This document shows, piece by piece, positions 22,285-34,600 of a stretch of DNA of 64,000 nucleotides; position 1 is the first letter of the stretch, and every line of letters begins with the position of its first letter. A program made the translations under genes and the position numbers. The stretch spans positions 21,472,527 to 21,536,526 of the forward strand of contig OX485808.1 in NCBI GenBank assembly GCA_950295325.1. The letters run 5' to 3'. The notes below the pieces were generated by a model. The model searched no databases and was not told the origin of the DNA. It saw only the letters and a program-made list of their open reading frames with translations. This DNA comes from Polytrichum commune. Its lineage: Eukaryota; Streptophyta; Polytrichopsida; Polytrichales; Polytrichaceae.

Positions 22285-25060
22285 ACATAAGTTCCCACCC
22301 TAGTTATATTGACAATCAAACCTAGAATAATGTATCAAGTTTTGAGCACGTAGTCTAATCTCTCTTGAACATGTTTTCTATTGTCCGTTCTAAGATCCGC
22401 ACCCACCACTTAAATATAGGTGTTCGATTAAGATAAGTAACCAAATTAGGCCCACTAACCTTAGTACAGAACAAGAACAATTCAACTAAACTCTTTAATG
22501 ATCCACAAGCTTATATCCATCTACCAAGGAGAGTACCTTTAGATTGCTCCCTGCTTCAGGGCTAGGGTGAACCAACCCGTACATTGGTTCCTTGGAGGCA
22601 AGGGTTTAGGCATCCAACAAAAAACGAGTGTATGGGTTGGTTCGCCCAAATCCCTGCAGTCATATATTGCCAAGAACCGAGTCAAATTCTACTACATGGA
22701 ATTATAGTCCAACATCCAAATACATGAACATGAAGCAGCTTACGGTAGTATAGAAACGCATAAAGTTTCCTCACCACCGCTTCAAGAGCCAACCCTGTTT
22801 GTGCGAGTACCGAGTTAACATTTTTTTACCGCCTCTCGAAATAGATCAAATAAAATACACCAGTCTTTCTTTCACCGACATGAATGGGAGACTGTTTTCC
22901 TTACATCGATCGTGTTTTGCCAAGATTTAGGGTAAGCAATGTCTTTCTTTCGGCCTCCTTTCTCTCCAACTCAGTGCTCATTTGAAAAATGGTTGGAGAG
23001 AAACATTGCTCTTCCCTACATCACAAATTTGCATTTTTTTATATGGGTATGCGTAACTTGTGAGTTGTTGTTTATCTGCTTCCTTCTCCTCTATGTCCCA
23101 CAATTATAACTGCTGAAGATCCTCTCATGATCTCGGATCCATTTCCAAATGTTTCTATGTAATTGAAAGGGGTCCAATCTCTTTCTTGTACACGACAGTC
23201 TTGCGAAGGACATATACAAGTCCAAGGATGAAAGTTGGATTATTTAGAATTTTACTACGAATGAATTTGATCACGTCTATGTCTAGCCAACTTATGACTA
23301 GTTGTAATGCTCCGTAGAACAAATAGATCACTATCAATAATAATCAATGTAGTAAGCAATAGATAAGTACCTAAACCTAACCGAGGATTTGTGACTAAGA
23401 CTAGTCATACATGTAGGACAATCATGGTTAAATGTAGTCATTTTCTTTATAAACCGATGACTACATGTAGTCATCAAGAATAAACAACTTAAAACCTACA
23501 TACAACGTGGATGACATGCACGAGAAACCCTAAACCTTAATACATCTGCCATCTATTATAAACACCTAAATTGTAAATCCAAACCCACTATTTAAGTTGT
23601 CATTGCCAATCATTACCATGTCGGCGCGTCCACGAGTTCCTGCCCTAATTGCTTATAGTTGGAGGGTTTGTGTCTAACCTAATCTTGTGAAGATTGGGCA
23701 CAAATGACATAATCAAAATGACGAGTTGGCAAAGAAAATTTTACGTTGGATGCTAATTACTAGTCCTATATTCTTCTATAATGTCCTTATAAATTATCCC
23801 TTTAATTGTTGACAACAATATATTCATAATCCCCCTTGCACATTGAAGATCTTTTTCATTAAAGCCACTGCATACCCTATCCCCGTAGGTTACCTACCCT
23901 ATTACCATGCGATTTCCTTGTAATTCCGTGGCCGAATACCTATTTCCGTGTCCACTTCCCTCTTTGCTCCAGTGTGTTGTTCTTTGACCTTCATTTGTTC
24001 TTCGGTGTTCTTTTTTTGGGTCTAGCGTGCTTGGTCCTCTCCTTCATCTCCTTAGTTGAAGTTTTGTTGCTACATTGAGGTGTGAAGTTTGCTTCTAGGT
24101 GTCTCTAACCTTTGAATCAATTATTGTCCTCAATCGTTTGATCATTTACTAGAAATCCTCAATCGTTTGATCATTTACTTTCCAATGGTTAAATGTATAT
24201 GACAAGCAATTGGAGGTATTTTTGGTGTAAGTAGCTAGAAAACTTACTGCTACATCTTCCAAAATATAAATGTCACAATCTAATAATAATTAAATGTAAA
24301 AAACGGATAAGAAAGGTGATTTTTGTATAGATTGCATATTGTTTCAAGGCTTTCATGTTGGATGAATGAGAGGTACACTATTATGCAACAATTTGGCCTT
24401 GCCTTTTATTTTGAGCAATATGTAATATATATTTTTTGAATGATGTAGTCACTGAGTTAGTTTTCGGTGCGGGCCATCCCTAGTAATGAAATTACATGAG
24501 AGAATTAGCACATTGAAGTGAGGAACATGCGAGTTGAACTTATATATTTTGGAGTCAAGATATGTATATATCTTTTGAATATTTGAAATCCTACTCCTAG
24601 AAGCTTTGACTCATAGAAACCCTTTGGTCCAAGGTAATTTGCATGGGTAAAAAGGAAACCTATTTGCAAAGACAACCTAATTGCATATATTAGTGTAGGT
24701 AAACTCAATTCCCCAAAGAGCGTGGGATATTCTTTACAGCCATGTAAGTTGAAGGTGAACTCTTAGATCAAGCTCATTCTTTCTTTTGCTTTTCTTTTTG
24801 AATACATTCTTACAGTTCTCATCCTAGAGTCAATTGTATTCTCACCCAAGAGTTCTCATCAACTTGGGATCATGTACGCAACCCGTGATTAAGGTAGACA
24901 TGTGTTAATTGAACATAGCATTGATCTGGACATCCAAATGAGTGGTGTATGGTAAGGTGTGGGTCTAAAAACGGACACTAAAAAGACATGTGTTTAAAAA
25001 AGATTGGACTACATGCTCAAACTTTGCTAACCACTCTAAGCTCAATAATTAACATGATCG
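22285..25060. mobile_element. Element bounded by long diverged inverted repeats (copy 2)
   Basis: The arms at about 22285-22410 (AAGTTTTGAGCACGTAGTCT, TTGTCCGTTCTAAGAT) and about 24945-25060 (reverse complement) match those of the 15600-16745 element. The 2.5-kb interior has no transposase-like frame; it holds a short tandem duplication of CCTCAATCGTTTGATCATTT at 24130-24180 and a small TIR element at 22565-22646. Confidence 0.45.
22565..22646. mobile_element. Very short TIR element, about 82 bp (copy 1)
   Basis: The ends GGGTGAACCAACCCGTACA and TGTATGGGTTGGTTCGCCC are inverted repeats of 19 bp with two mismatches. The 40-bp interior (CCTTGGAGGCAAGGG, TTTAGGCATCCAAC) is nearly identical in the second copy at 29784-29866. 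No autonomous relative is visible. Confidence 0.7.
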
Positions 25061-25275
25061 GGGGGACCTATTATATGATCACTTAACGTACATGAGAATC
25101 TTCACTTTAGTAACGAATAAGACATTCATATGAGCCCCAAAAACTATGAGGCAAATGACTATATGCACGATTTGGAGTTGCTAATCGTCTCACACTAATT
25201 GTGTGTTTCATATCCTATGAGAAGTGGGTGCAAAGAAAAAAGTGTCCAAATAACGCATGTCTACCTTAAAGTGTT
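24945..25275 (+). repeat. Dispersed repeat, second copy of 16600-16930
   Basis: Same repeat and same orientation as 16600-16930; see that entry for shared landmarks. The first about 110 bases also serve as the right inverted arm of the element at 22285-25060. Confidence 0.7.
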
Positions 25276-25832
25276 CATCCCATGTTGATACGGTGCAAAC
25301 ACAAACACTCCCAAATGAACTACTAGAATGTTTAGCAGTGCAAGTGTATTATCTTGAACTCCATTTTACTACATTCTAATTAGTGTATAACAATACATTA
25401 TTGATATTGAAATAATGGTATTTATCAACAGAAAGCATAATGGAATTTTTTTTTGTCAATTCAAGGTCGTTTCCAGCTATTTCAATGTAGTTTAATAGTT
25501 GTAAATTTGTACTCAAACATGTGTTTGGGGATGCTCCAAATACATTGAATACAACGATACCGCCTACATGTATCCCATATTTAGTGACCTAGAGACTTGA
25601 TATTTGTGGCATCTACGTAAACTCATCCATTGTGGATGAAGGGGCTCCAATAGAAAAAGTCTCCTACAAGGTTGCGGGCCAATTCATTCCAATTTAATTT
25701 TATTAGACTAATTTGAGGTCTAAGATTTTATTTTGGAGTCCGTCGTCTTGATTAGTCACTTACAAGTTATAATATAAATCATTGTGTTTTGACCTTTGCA
25801 ATGGATGTCTTTACGTAGACACCATGAATCCC
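25276..25832. other. Intergenic DNA, nothing recognised
   Basis: AT-rich sequence without open frames of note, transposon ends or RNA-gene signals. Confidence 0.5.
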
Positions 25833-25847
25833 CGACCTGACCTAGAT

Positions 25848-26208
25848 AGAAACTCTGGTCCCTTTTTAGCAAGGGGCCGGCGTGAATAAAGTGTCCGTTC
25901 GTAATGCCAATGACCCGATGCCCACTGGACAAGGGGACATTGGGACAATACTACTCTCCCCTTTTGAGGATGGACACTATGGTGACACACTATACTAGTT
26001 CCTAGCTAGCCACTAGTGCCTTGAAGATACCAGACATGGTATCCCCCCAAAGGGCTTTGAGGTACCCATACAAACAAGGTCCAAGGACCCCCCACCATAG
26101 TTGGGTGGACTAAGGTGGTGAGCACCACGCCGGCATGGGGAATAGAACCCACGACCTCCTCATTGGGGGCCATGAGCCCTAACCACCAAGCCAAGGCCCG
26201 TGGTGCCT
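25848..26208 (-). mobile_element. tRNA-derived SINE with 15-bp target-site duplication
   Basis: Read on the minus strand, the 5' part carries a polymerase III A box (TGGCTTGGTGGTT, 26181-26193) and B box (GGTTCTATTCC, 26139-26149), the internal promoter arrangement of tRNA-derived SINEs. The 15-base sequence CGACCTGACCTAGAT flanks the element exactly at 25833-25847 and 26209-26223. The length is 361 bp. The 3' end has no poly(A) tail; it ends near AGGGACCAGAGTTTCT. It carries no protein and would depend on a LINE partner, as is known for the class. Confidence 0.85.
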
Positions 26209-26223
26209 CGACCTGACCTAGAT

Positions 26224-27404
26224 TACAGGCCTACCTCTTTAGTATGACACATTTTGGGGAACGAGGAAACCGTCGTGTCATTGAGATGTCACATATTGAA
26301 TAATATGACAAATTGAACCTCATTGTCATAATAATTCATGAAAACACACATTAGATATGTTGCCACATACACAAAATTAATATTTTTTCAAATGACTTTA
26401 CAAATATGCAATTCTCTCATGAAATCTATGTGGACTTGAAGAAGAAATCAACAGTCCACTAATGTTGCCACTTCAAATTAGCAACATCTATCTTATTCAA
26501 TTTCTCCAATATAGCCTACAATTTCATTGCATCTGCAAGAGTAAAGTTTAGTGGGTTGTCTATCAAAGATGTAGCTAACAATTAAGCACGAGGTTGAGCA
26601 CCTGCCGATTTCTCAATAGGTGGAGATCTCTCATCAAAATCCAAAGTGTCCCATGGCTTTGCGTTAAGGTCAAAACTAGGTGGCTCTATTCTTTTGTCCC
26701 AAGGCCATATCAACCAACTCTAACATTTCAAGAGCTTTTCAAGAATACGCAGATCAAAACAATATGATGAATATTGAGTTCAAAATTCTCAAAAACAAAT
26801 TGTGCACCTTGGTTTAGGGTTTAGGGGAAAATTTGTTGTGAAAGAGAGGGAAGCTAATGAGTCTCTTGATTAGGTTTTGAGATAAAGAACCTAGTTCCCT
26901 TAGTTCCCATGTTTTAATATCATTTTACATTAAAAATGTGTACGACCTGCCAAATATGCATGTATTACCTCTATAATATGACATTTTGGGGGTCCAAGAG
27001 CATTGTAATAACAATATCACAATCATATAGAGGTAGATTTTAACTAGAAAGTTTGGTTCACAAAATGTTTGTGTCATTATATCGAGGTTATCAGATTATC
27101 AAGTGTCGCATTAAAGAGGTAGGATTGTACGTGTACGTAAGTTATCCATCTTGCAATCATCATGTCCATTTGACCAAGTTCATCTCACCGCTTCAACAGA
27201 ATTTCCTTTTCTTTTCTTTTCTTGTATGAGACAATAGGGACTTATTGCATACGAACGTAACTCTCATCCATCCAACTCAAAAACTTGACCCCCTATAGGT
27301 TGGCACCCGATCATCTCAAATGACTTGGACTAGAACAATTTCGGAGTCTTTAAAGCTAATTCCATACATGATAAAAACAAATGTCATGTACATCAAGTTA
27401 GTCA
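26224..27404. other. Intergenic DNA, nothing recognised
   Basis: No open frame with similarity to a family, no RNA gene and no clear element ends. Confidence 0.5.
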
Positions 27405-27407
27405 ATT

Positions 27408-27614
27408 ACTACATTGATTATTCCAATTAATGTATGTTACTCTTCAGAGTTACACAACGCTACAACTATTTAATGAGAATGTAATATTTGACCAAGCAAA
27501 GTCGTATATGTTCTATAATCAACCTTTCGTTAGTAAAAATTGGAACTCCTGAGTGAGACATTATTGCACTTTGTAACTCTAAATAGTAACATGCACTAAT
27601 TGGGATAATTAGTA
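27408..27614. mobile_element. Small element with CACTA-like inverted ends, about 205 bp
   Basis: The left end ACTACATTGATTATTCCAAT followed by TAATGTATGTTACT mirrors the right end (AGTAACATGCACTAATTGGG, then ATAATTAGT). The pattern (ACTACATT, palindrome, then GTTACT) parallels the family at 13303-13540. Confidence 0.55.
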
Positions 27615-28151
27615 TACTCTTCTTCTTGTTGCTCTCTCAAGCCCGGTGTGAAGCCAATGAGTTGTCTTGTGAGGTGTATTTCTATCATTATCAATGAAAG
27701 TTGCCATTTGACGCCATTTTTTTTTTAATTTTTAAAAAAGTGTTAATATGGGTGTCAAATATACTATAAAAGTAACCTCCGGGATGCATACTAATTCAGA
27801 GCTCTTATATTGGATGAATGACAAATATGCTCTCGAATGCGATATTTCCTTCCCACCTTCCTTCGTAAGCGTACAAAGCCATGGTCGACAGGGACTCCAA
27901 CTCCCATTCAACATAATGATGTCGAGAGGACTGATTCGGTGAGCAACATTCATGATTGAAAGTGGGCCTACTCCCATACTCTACATTGTGTTTTTGGAAG
28001 GACTAAAATAAAAATAAAATTACAATGAAATATTTTTCCAAATAAACTTAGAATGATAGATTTGTCTAAAGGTTATGTGATTTCATGCACAGTGATTCAT
28101 TCTTTTACAGTGGACAGTTATTAAAAGTATCAACAATCGAATCAATGAGAA

Positions 28152-28309
28152 CATAACATTATTCAGATGCATAACAATGTTATGTGGGAATGAAAGTATT
28201 CCACGGAATATTCTCAGATGTTTTTCACTAAATGTGGGAATATCTAGAAATATTCCATGGAATACTGTCATTCCCACATAACACTATTATGGATCTGAAT
28301 AATGTTATG
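28152..28309. repeat. MITE-like long hairpin, two arms of about 60 bp
   Basis: Bases from CATAACATTATTCAGAT at 28152 through TATTCCACGGAATATT match the reverse complement of about 28246-28309 with only a few mismatches. The loop is about 33 nt. No open frame. The folded structure is long enough to behave as a MITE or a small-RNA precursor; the flanks show no convincing target duplication. Confidence 0.75.
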
Positions 28310-29067
28310 AATTTATCTTGTTAACAGTAATCATTTGTGAATAGAGTTTCAAGTAACGAGTCATCACTACCCTTGAATTCGTTTGATAGTGCGGGGCACA
28401 ATTTGAAGCTACCCATGGTACAAATCTCACATAATAATAATTGACGACACTGCAAAATCATTGCGGCTTACCGCACCTCAAATCATAGACTCACCATCAA
28501 GACTGGTGGGTGGTCAACTATCGTAATTTATATAGATAAAAGATTATGCCACTTCTACTTTGACAATGTCGTTGACAACAATTCACATTGTGTTGGAGTG
28601 TCTCCTCTACAACTTCATTAGAGGTAAGATTCTTTCCCTGTTTCGGAATGTAGAACTAGATAATCTCAAGTCTATCTCCAAATTGAACCATCATGACGAC
28701 ATCTTTCTGAGGCCACTGCATTTGGGTTACTCTAGGAAATTAACCTTTTCAACACCATCTCGATGTACTTCTAGTCCCATAAGTCTTCATATTTCTATTA
28801 TAATAGTATGTAACATGGGCCACTATTGGTACATGTTGGCTAGAACTAACATAACGGTAGTCTAGAATGAGTTTAAAGTAAAAGCATAGAGTTCATTATA
28901 GTTGAACTTGCTTTTTACTTTAGTTAAACTTAAGACAACCGGGCATGGTGGGGAGGTATATAAAGGGCTCTTGCGCAAGGGTGAGGGGCTTTATCTTATC
29001 TCGTGGTTGGGTGGTTCATGCCAAAGTAATTTCCAACGAGAAATTAGAGCTTTTCGTTACATAGTAG

Positions 29068-29422
29068 CTCGGGGGGGGGGGGGGGTGGCAGTGTGTTAAA
29101 AAGTTAAGGATATAGGTGCGAACAACCACTATTTTATAGGGGGGGTATTACTTTCAATTTTTTTTTTTTTTCACATGCTATCATTATGTAAATTTCTACT
29201 TTGGGTTAATAGAAAAATGGCTTGCATTACTTATAATTCCAAATTACCTATTATTCCATACCCTATAGTGCTTTAAAGATGTCCAGTGCCATTTTTGATA
29301 CCCTATATTACTCTTAAGTCCATTTATAATTTTTAGCCCCCATGTTTTTAAAATACCCTATCATTTGTTCGCACGTATATTGCTACTCCAACCAATGACT
29401 ACCCCCCCCCCCCCCCCCCGAG
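29068..29422. mobile_element. hAT-like MITE with G/C-homopolymer ends, 355 bp, 8-bp target duplication
   Basis: The element starts CTC followed by about 15 G and ends with about 18 C followed by GAG. Inside the homopolymers the inverted similarity continues (GTGCGAACAA on the left, TTGTTCGCAC on the right). The octamer CATAGTAG flanks both sides exactly (29060-29067 and 29423-29430); an 8-bp duplication is the hAT signature. The interior is AT-rich with no open frame. Confidence 0.8.
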
Positions 29423-29783
29423 CATAGTAGTTGGTTGCACGAGAACACAAACAAAATTGTCCACAAAAAGACACATCAGTTCCAAATACAAAAAGAAAAC
29501 TTTATTGCACATAAGTCTATACAAGAAAAGTCTAAAAAAAATTCTCAATGCCATCCTCACAAAGCCCCTCACTCGTATAACTACAGTGATTGTTGGCACA
29601 CATTTAGAGTCTAGTACGGACGCTAAGAGAGAGCCCACCGGGATCTTCCAAGACGCAAAGGGATCTAACCCAAACCCCAAGGAGTTTATATAGCTACCTT
29701 TGCCGATGCCTCTTGCTAAGCCCATCAACCAATGCCATAGCCCAATGATTTGCAGACGGTGTCACCTCCTATATGACTAAGGT

Positions 29784-29866
29784 GAAACAATCCGTACACT
29801 GGTTCCTTGGAGGCAAGGGTTTAGGCATCCAACAAGGAATGAGTGTATGGGTTGGTTCGCCCAAAT
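29784..29866. mobile_element. Very short TIR element (copy 2)
   Basis: This copy matches 22565-22646: AGGTGAAACAATCCGTACA at the left, TGTATGGGTTGGTTCGCCC at the right, and a near-identical core between. It sits about 350 bp right of the hAT-like MITE. Confidence 0.65.
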
Positions 29867-29869
29867 CCT

Positions 29870-31660
29870 TCTATACCACCTCCCCCCCCCCCGGGCACAA
29901 CCAATCCAAATATTGGACAAGTAACATTGTCCATGTTGTCGGCCCCCACTAATGAGGCTGAACACTTCTTAGATATTAGCATAGATTTCATTTCAATAAT
30001 GTCAATGTTAGCTTATTCAAAGTTTCAATAATTTAGCAGCGACTATGCACCAACCCCCAGACAAAAAATCCCACAAAAATGACAAATGAGCAAAAACCAA
30101 GCTCGAGTGGCACGTTCATGTTGACGTTGCATTTTTCCACGCTATGGTCGAATGCAACCTATTGCGCATTAAAGTATCACTTGTTTGACAATCTTGTGAT
30201 GGTGTTCAAAAAAACATTCGACATCCTCCAGCTTGATGTCATGCAAACACATCATAAATCTTCCAAATTGAAGACACCCTCCTCACATCCATGCCTGCAG
30301 ATCGCAATGGAATCACCCAAGTAGGTTTAGGATAGAGTTGTCCGCTCTAAGCTTAATATGTGAAAAAAAAAAACGTCCTTGGAAGACTTACGCCCACATG
30401 CTTCTTCATGCAAAACTGTGCCCACTGATGAGCATGTTGCAAACTGTTGTTGTGAGACAAGCTCACTCGATTCTTAAGTCCCATCTTGCCAAACTTTGCA
30501 TACTCCATCTTTCCCTCATTCATATCATCAGCGGAGACATTCTGATGCACAAATTCAAACTGATTATGCCCATTGTCCTTTGTGCAATACCCAACTATCC
30601 CAAAAAAGCGTGCATGTCCTCATCTCTCAACTCCTTACAAGATACAACATGACCCATGCCATCCTAAAGAGACTTGATCTTCTTGTTTAACACTAGCAAA
30701 CTGCTAAAATTGCCCTTTGAAAATGCTCAAGTCAGCATACCTCCCCTCCAAATGGCGCACACCCTAGCAGTGCAATGGTCCTCAATGAACCTCTTCAAAT
30801 TAACCAACAACCTTGATATCAAGGTCATTTCTGGACTTTAAAGTCAATTTCTTTTCATAAGAAACTACACATAAACTGTGCTACGGTGTGCCCACCTTCC
30901 GTAGTTTACTAGCAATAAGTGATAAGAATAGCAACTGGATAGTTCACATTAACTTACTGACACTTGGCGATGTGTACGAACTGGCCCTTCCAAAAGAAAG
31001 AAAAACACAAATAGTATCCTGCAATGTGTGACTAGGTGGGAAGAGCATGAATTTCAATGGAAATTTCTGGAACACCAAACTGAATGTTTCTAAGGTAAGA
31101 TGTGTGCCAGACTAATTCTCTGCATTCAAAATGCATGGATGATTTAGACATTTAAAACAGAACTATAGGATCAAAATATGACTTGTGATGTTCTTGGGAA
31201 AACACTTGGGAAGTGAGATCTTGGAACACCTGTCAAGCATTTCCTCTCCCCACAGTATTTTCCCATACCCGCCAGTTACGCAATTTAGTGTAGACGAATG
31301 CGTTGTCACTTTTACAGCACATATTACACCAGAATTTGGAAAGCTCGTCCGGTTGAAAAGTCTTCAAATGTCAGCTGGCTAAGCCATTAAATCCACGTAT
31401 ACATGTCTAGTATCTCACTGCAATCACTGAAAGAGAAGCCAATGAGAATATTGAGCTGCTCTATGTCCCTCAATTAAGATACAACTTTCTAAATCTAAAA
31501 TGAACTGTAAATCAATGTGGCAGAATCAGTGTCAATGCTGTATGCTCTGCATCATCATCATGATTTAGTTGCTTATATAGCCTATCACACCCTCACATGG
31601 TTCATGAGAAAGCCTTGAACCTTCTTCAAATCCCAATATGGAAAGTTGCATATATCTATC
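29870..31660. other. Intergenic DNA downstream of the EHD gene
   Basis: Open frames near 30079-30690 have no recognisable domain on either strand. The EHD 3' UTR and its polyadenylation site must lie in roughly 31200-31661, but I could not fix the site. Confidence 0.4.
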
Positions 31661-31661
31661 T

Positions 31662-34600
31662 CTAGTTATCATATGGATTCCTGAACTTCTTGAGTAGCTC
31701 CGGAATGTCATAACCCAGCATGTCATCCACTGCCTGCACCATCTTGGGTTTCAATTTCTCAAATTTGTCAATGTTGTAGCCAGAAAGCGTCTCTTTGTAA
31801 TGGTCCACATTTGGGAAATCTCCAGCTGGTAGATGATACTCTCTTTGGACCTATTCACAAAACACGCAACAACGAGGACTAGCACCCATTCAGCCCAGAT
31901 ACAAATTTGAAAATGCTTCACTTTTTTCAGACAACCAATAACGTGGCTGGCAACCTCGTAGACAAGGACTGCTCCACTCTGCAAACAAAATCGTCATAGC
32001 AGCAACATCCAAGAGCTAAAGAGCTTATCAAATTGAAGCAGTACCTTTGCAAATTCATCTTCCAGGTTATCAATCAGGCGTTGTTGAGCTTTTTGCTTGC
32101 CCATCATGGCTGGCATCTCTTTCTTCAGATGGCCCATAATGTAGGAGTGAATCTTGGCTGCCCTTGCCCTCTTAACAAACTCGTTGATCTGAGAGCACAT
32201 CAAGACTGTCATATACATACTTCTTGAATGTACAACAGCTAATAGGCAGGACTGATGTAGAAAGGATTTTAAGAGTGGAGATGTTTTCTGGGCTATGGAG
32301 TTAGTCCTCCCAGTCATTACAAATGTGCCTCTCAACTTTAATAGCAGAAAATTATGCCAGAACGTACCCTTCGATCACAGGCCTTTCTTGGGATATCCTT
32401 CAGGTCAGCAAGCAAATCATTTTGCTCCCTCTCGAATAGCTCCTTCCCAATCGGCCCAACTTTTTGCTCATCAATGGGTCTATCATTGAATGACCTGGTA
32501 TTCAGAAAAGGAAATCGAAAAATCAGCCACATTCCCCATCAATTGAAGGCAAGACCAACCTCTTTGAAAACAACCTGAGATCCTCCTGTTCCCTCCAAGA
32601 CTCCATTTTTTTCACCTCTAAACAAGATATGAAACTAAGATTGTGTATGGTCTGTCAGTGCTGCTTCTAGATGGCCCCAAAGAGGATTTCCAATTCTTGA
32701 CCCTTCTTTTGTGAAAAGGGCATTGCTGTTTGTGCAGAGAGGTGAACAGACTGATAGAAGACTCACCCAATGTAAACACGCATGACTTCTGGAGTGTTGA
32801 GCACTTTGCCCAAAGACCACATAAGCGCACCATACACCCTCATCAGCTGCAAAACCACACCAAAATTACAAAAATTAACAACAGGCGTCCAATGCAACCT
32901 TGAAATAAAGAGAAAAGGAGCCTGAAAGATAGCATGAGTTGTGGTAAAAGCAGACACACTCTATAAGATAATGAACTAGTAAGCAAAAAATCATTCAAGT
33001 GGACCATTTCAGAAGTACAATTATACTTGGTGTTAATCTGGTTTACTTGATCTAATGACAACAATTTGTAGAATGCATGCCAATGATCTAACCTGCTGCG
33101 TATCAACTTGGTCGGCTTTGTTCAGTACAACTCGAATTTTGTCATCATGTCCCCGCAAAGAGGTGATAACTCTCTTGAACTCATCACTGATATCCAGTTT
33201 GTGGGGATCAAACAACAGGAGAATGAGATCACACTTCGCTGCAAACCATTCGGTGACACCTGTAAAGTCATAACTTCGTTGTGTCCGCTGCTTCTCTCCG
33301 GAAAGCACACCAGGTGTGTCTACAAATGTAATGTGCTCCAACAACTGCACCACCGAATACCATTGTCAGATTTTTTATCATAACCAAAAGTAACCCAAAA
33401 CAGCAACAGAGATTAGAACTGCATGTCCACAAGGGTACTGGACGGACGTACTGGCCTAGAGCTGCCTACAACAAGAAATTCTTTCATTCTAACTACAAAT
33501 CTGAAACTTTGAGCACAGTCCTGTTACTATTTAACATGTCCACTCCACTTTTCTTTTCGCAATTCTAGCAACTTTCATCTCACAATATGTCCTCACATCA
33601 TTTGGTAAGCCAATTCAAATAAAAGGAAGCTTCCAGCAAAACAAACACTTGCATCTTTCTCCCATAACTAAATCTACTTTGTACTTGCAAAGTATAAGTG
33701 AGGAACTCAATTTGAGGAAAAATCAGGTTTTCACATACAGGATGTGGCATTTGTGAACATTCGAACTTGGACAAAAATGCCTGGCCAAATTTGGTAAGAC
33801 CACTGAAGGGCATGTCTGCCTGTACTGCAATAGTATTTCCAGGCACATTTCGCTCATCTGCTCCTCCCTGAGAGATCATGCCATCGCATTTGCAACCATC
33901 ATGCATGTGTACAAAATTGACCACTTAAAAAGTAAAAGATTGTGCTTCACCAACACTGCACTTGATCCCATTGTGCTAGATAGAGCATGTCATATCTGAG
34001 TATTGACATATGGTTTGTAATGTATATGATGCACAATTACAAGATACAAGCACACAGTAATTCACACAGCAATGTTCCCTTGAATGTGTATACAAATATA
34101 CAGGGAAACCTGTAACATCTTGGGAGAGAATGGAACCCACCATCACTACAACAAATCGATCGGTCGTAGGCTCAGGCCCAATATGAGCCCCAGGATAACT
34201 AGTCCGAAGCAGATGCTTGATGAAAGTGGTTTTTCCTGTTGAATACTGGCCCAAAAGCATCACCTGGGGCTTGGCATCAAAGTCACTCTCTGTCTACACC
34301 GAAGAAGCACTGCCCATGTAAGCCAGCAACCCATTACCAACACTACACAAAAACATAAAGCATAACCTCAAGACTACTTATTTTGAGAAATATTTTACTC
34401 AACCTTACAGACAGGCTTGTATATGGAGATGATTTTTAGGTTTCTTTTCTGTTGAAAAGTAAGCCATCTTCTCATAGAGGGAAACATACCAGTATAGGAG
34501 AGACAAAGTCATTGAAGCGGTAGGCAACCTCCAAAGGCCTCAACTTCTCAATGTACAGTTTCTTTAACCCGTCAACAATGGATGTAACTGATGCCGATGA

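Noticed and set aside
28902-29099. Frame reading GGEVYKGLLRKGE, resembling a receptor-kinase Gly-rich loop
   Set aside because: Only about 12 residues resemble a kinase, the invariant Lys block does not follow and the frame runs into the poly-G MITE end. Too short to call a kinase remnant.
9300-29430. CRISPR array, operon or other prokaryotic system
   Set aside because: Tandem arrays have no spacer-repeat alternation. Spliced genes and eukaryotic transposons rule out a prokaryotic context.
34141-34287. First impression of a bacterial-type or dynamin GTPase
   Set aside because: The N-terminal EH domain, the GQYSTGKTTF P-loop and the C-terminal FRNPYDN-like end fit plant EHD proteins specifically, and dynamin middle and GED regions are absent.
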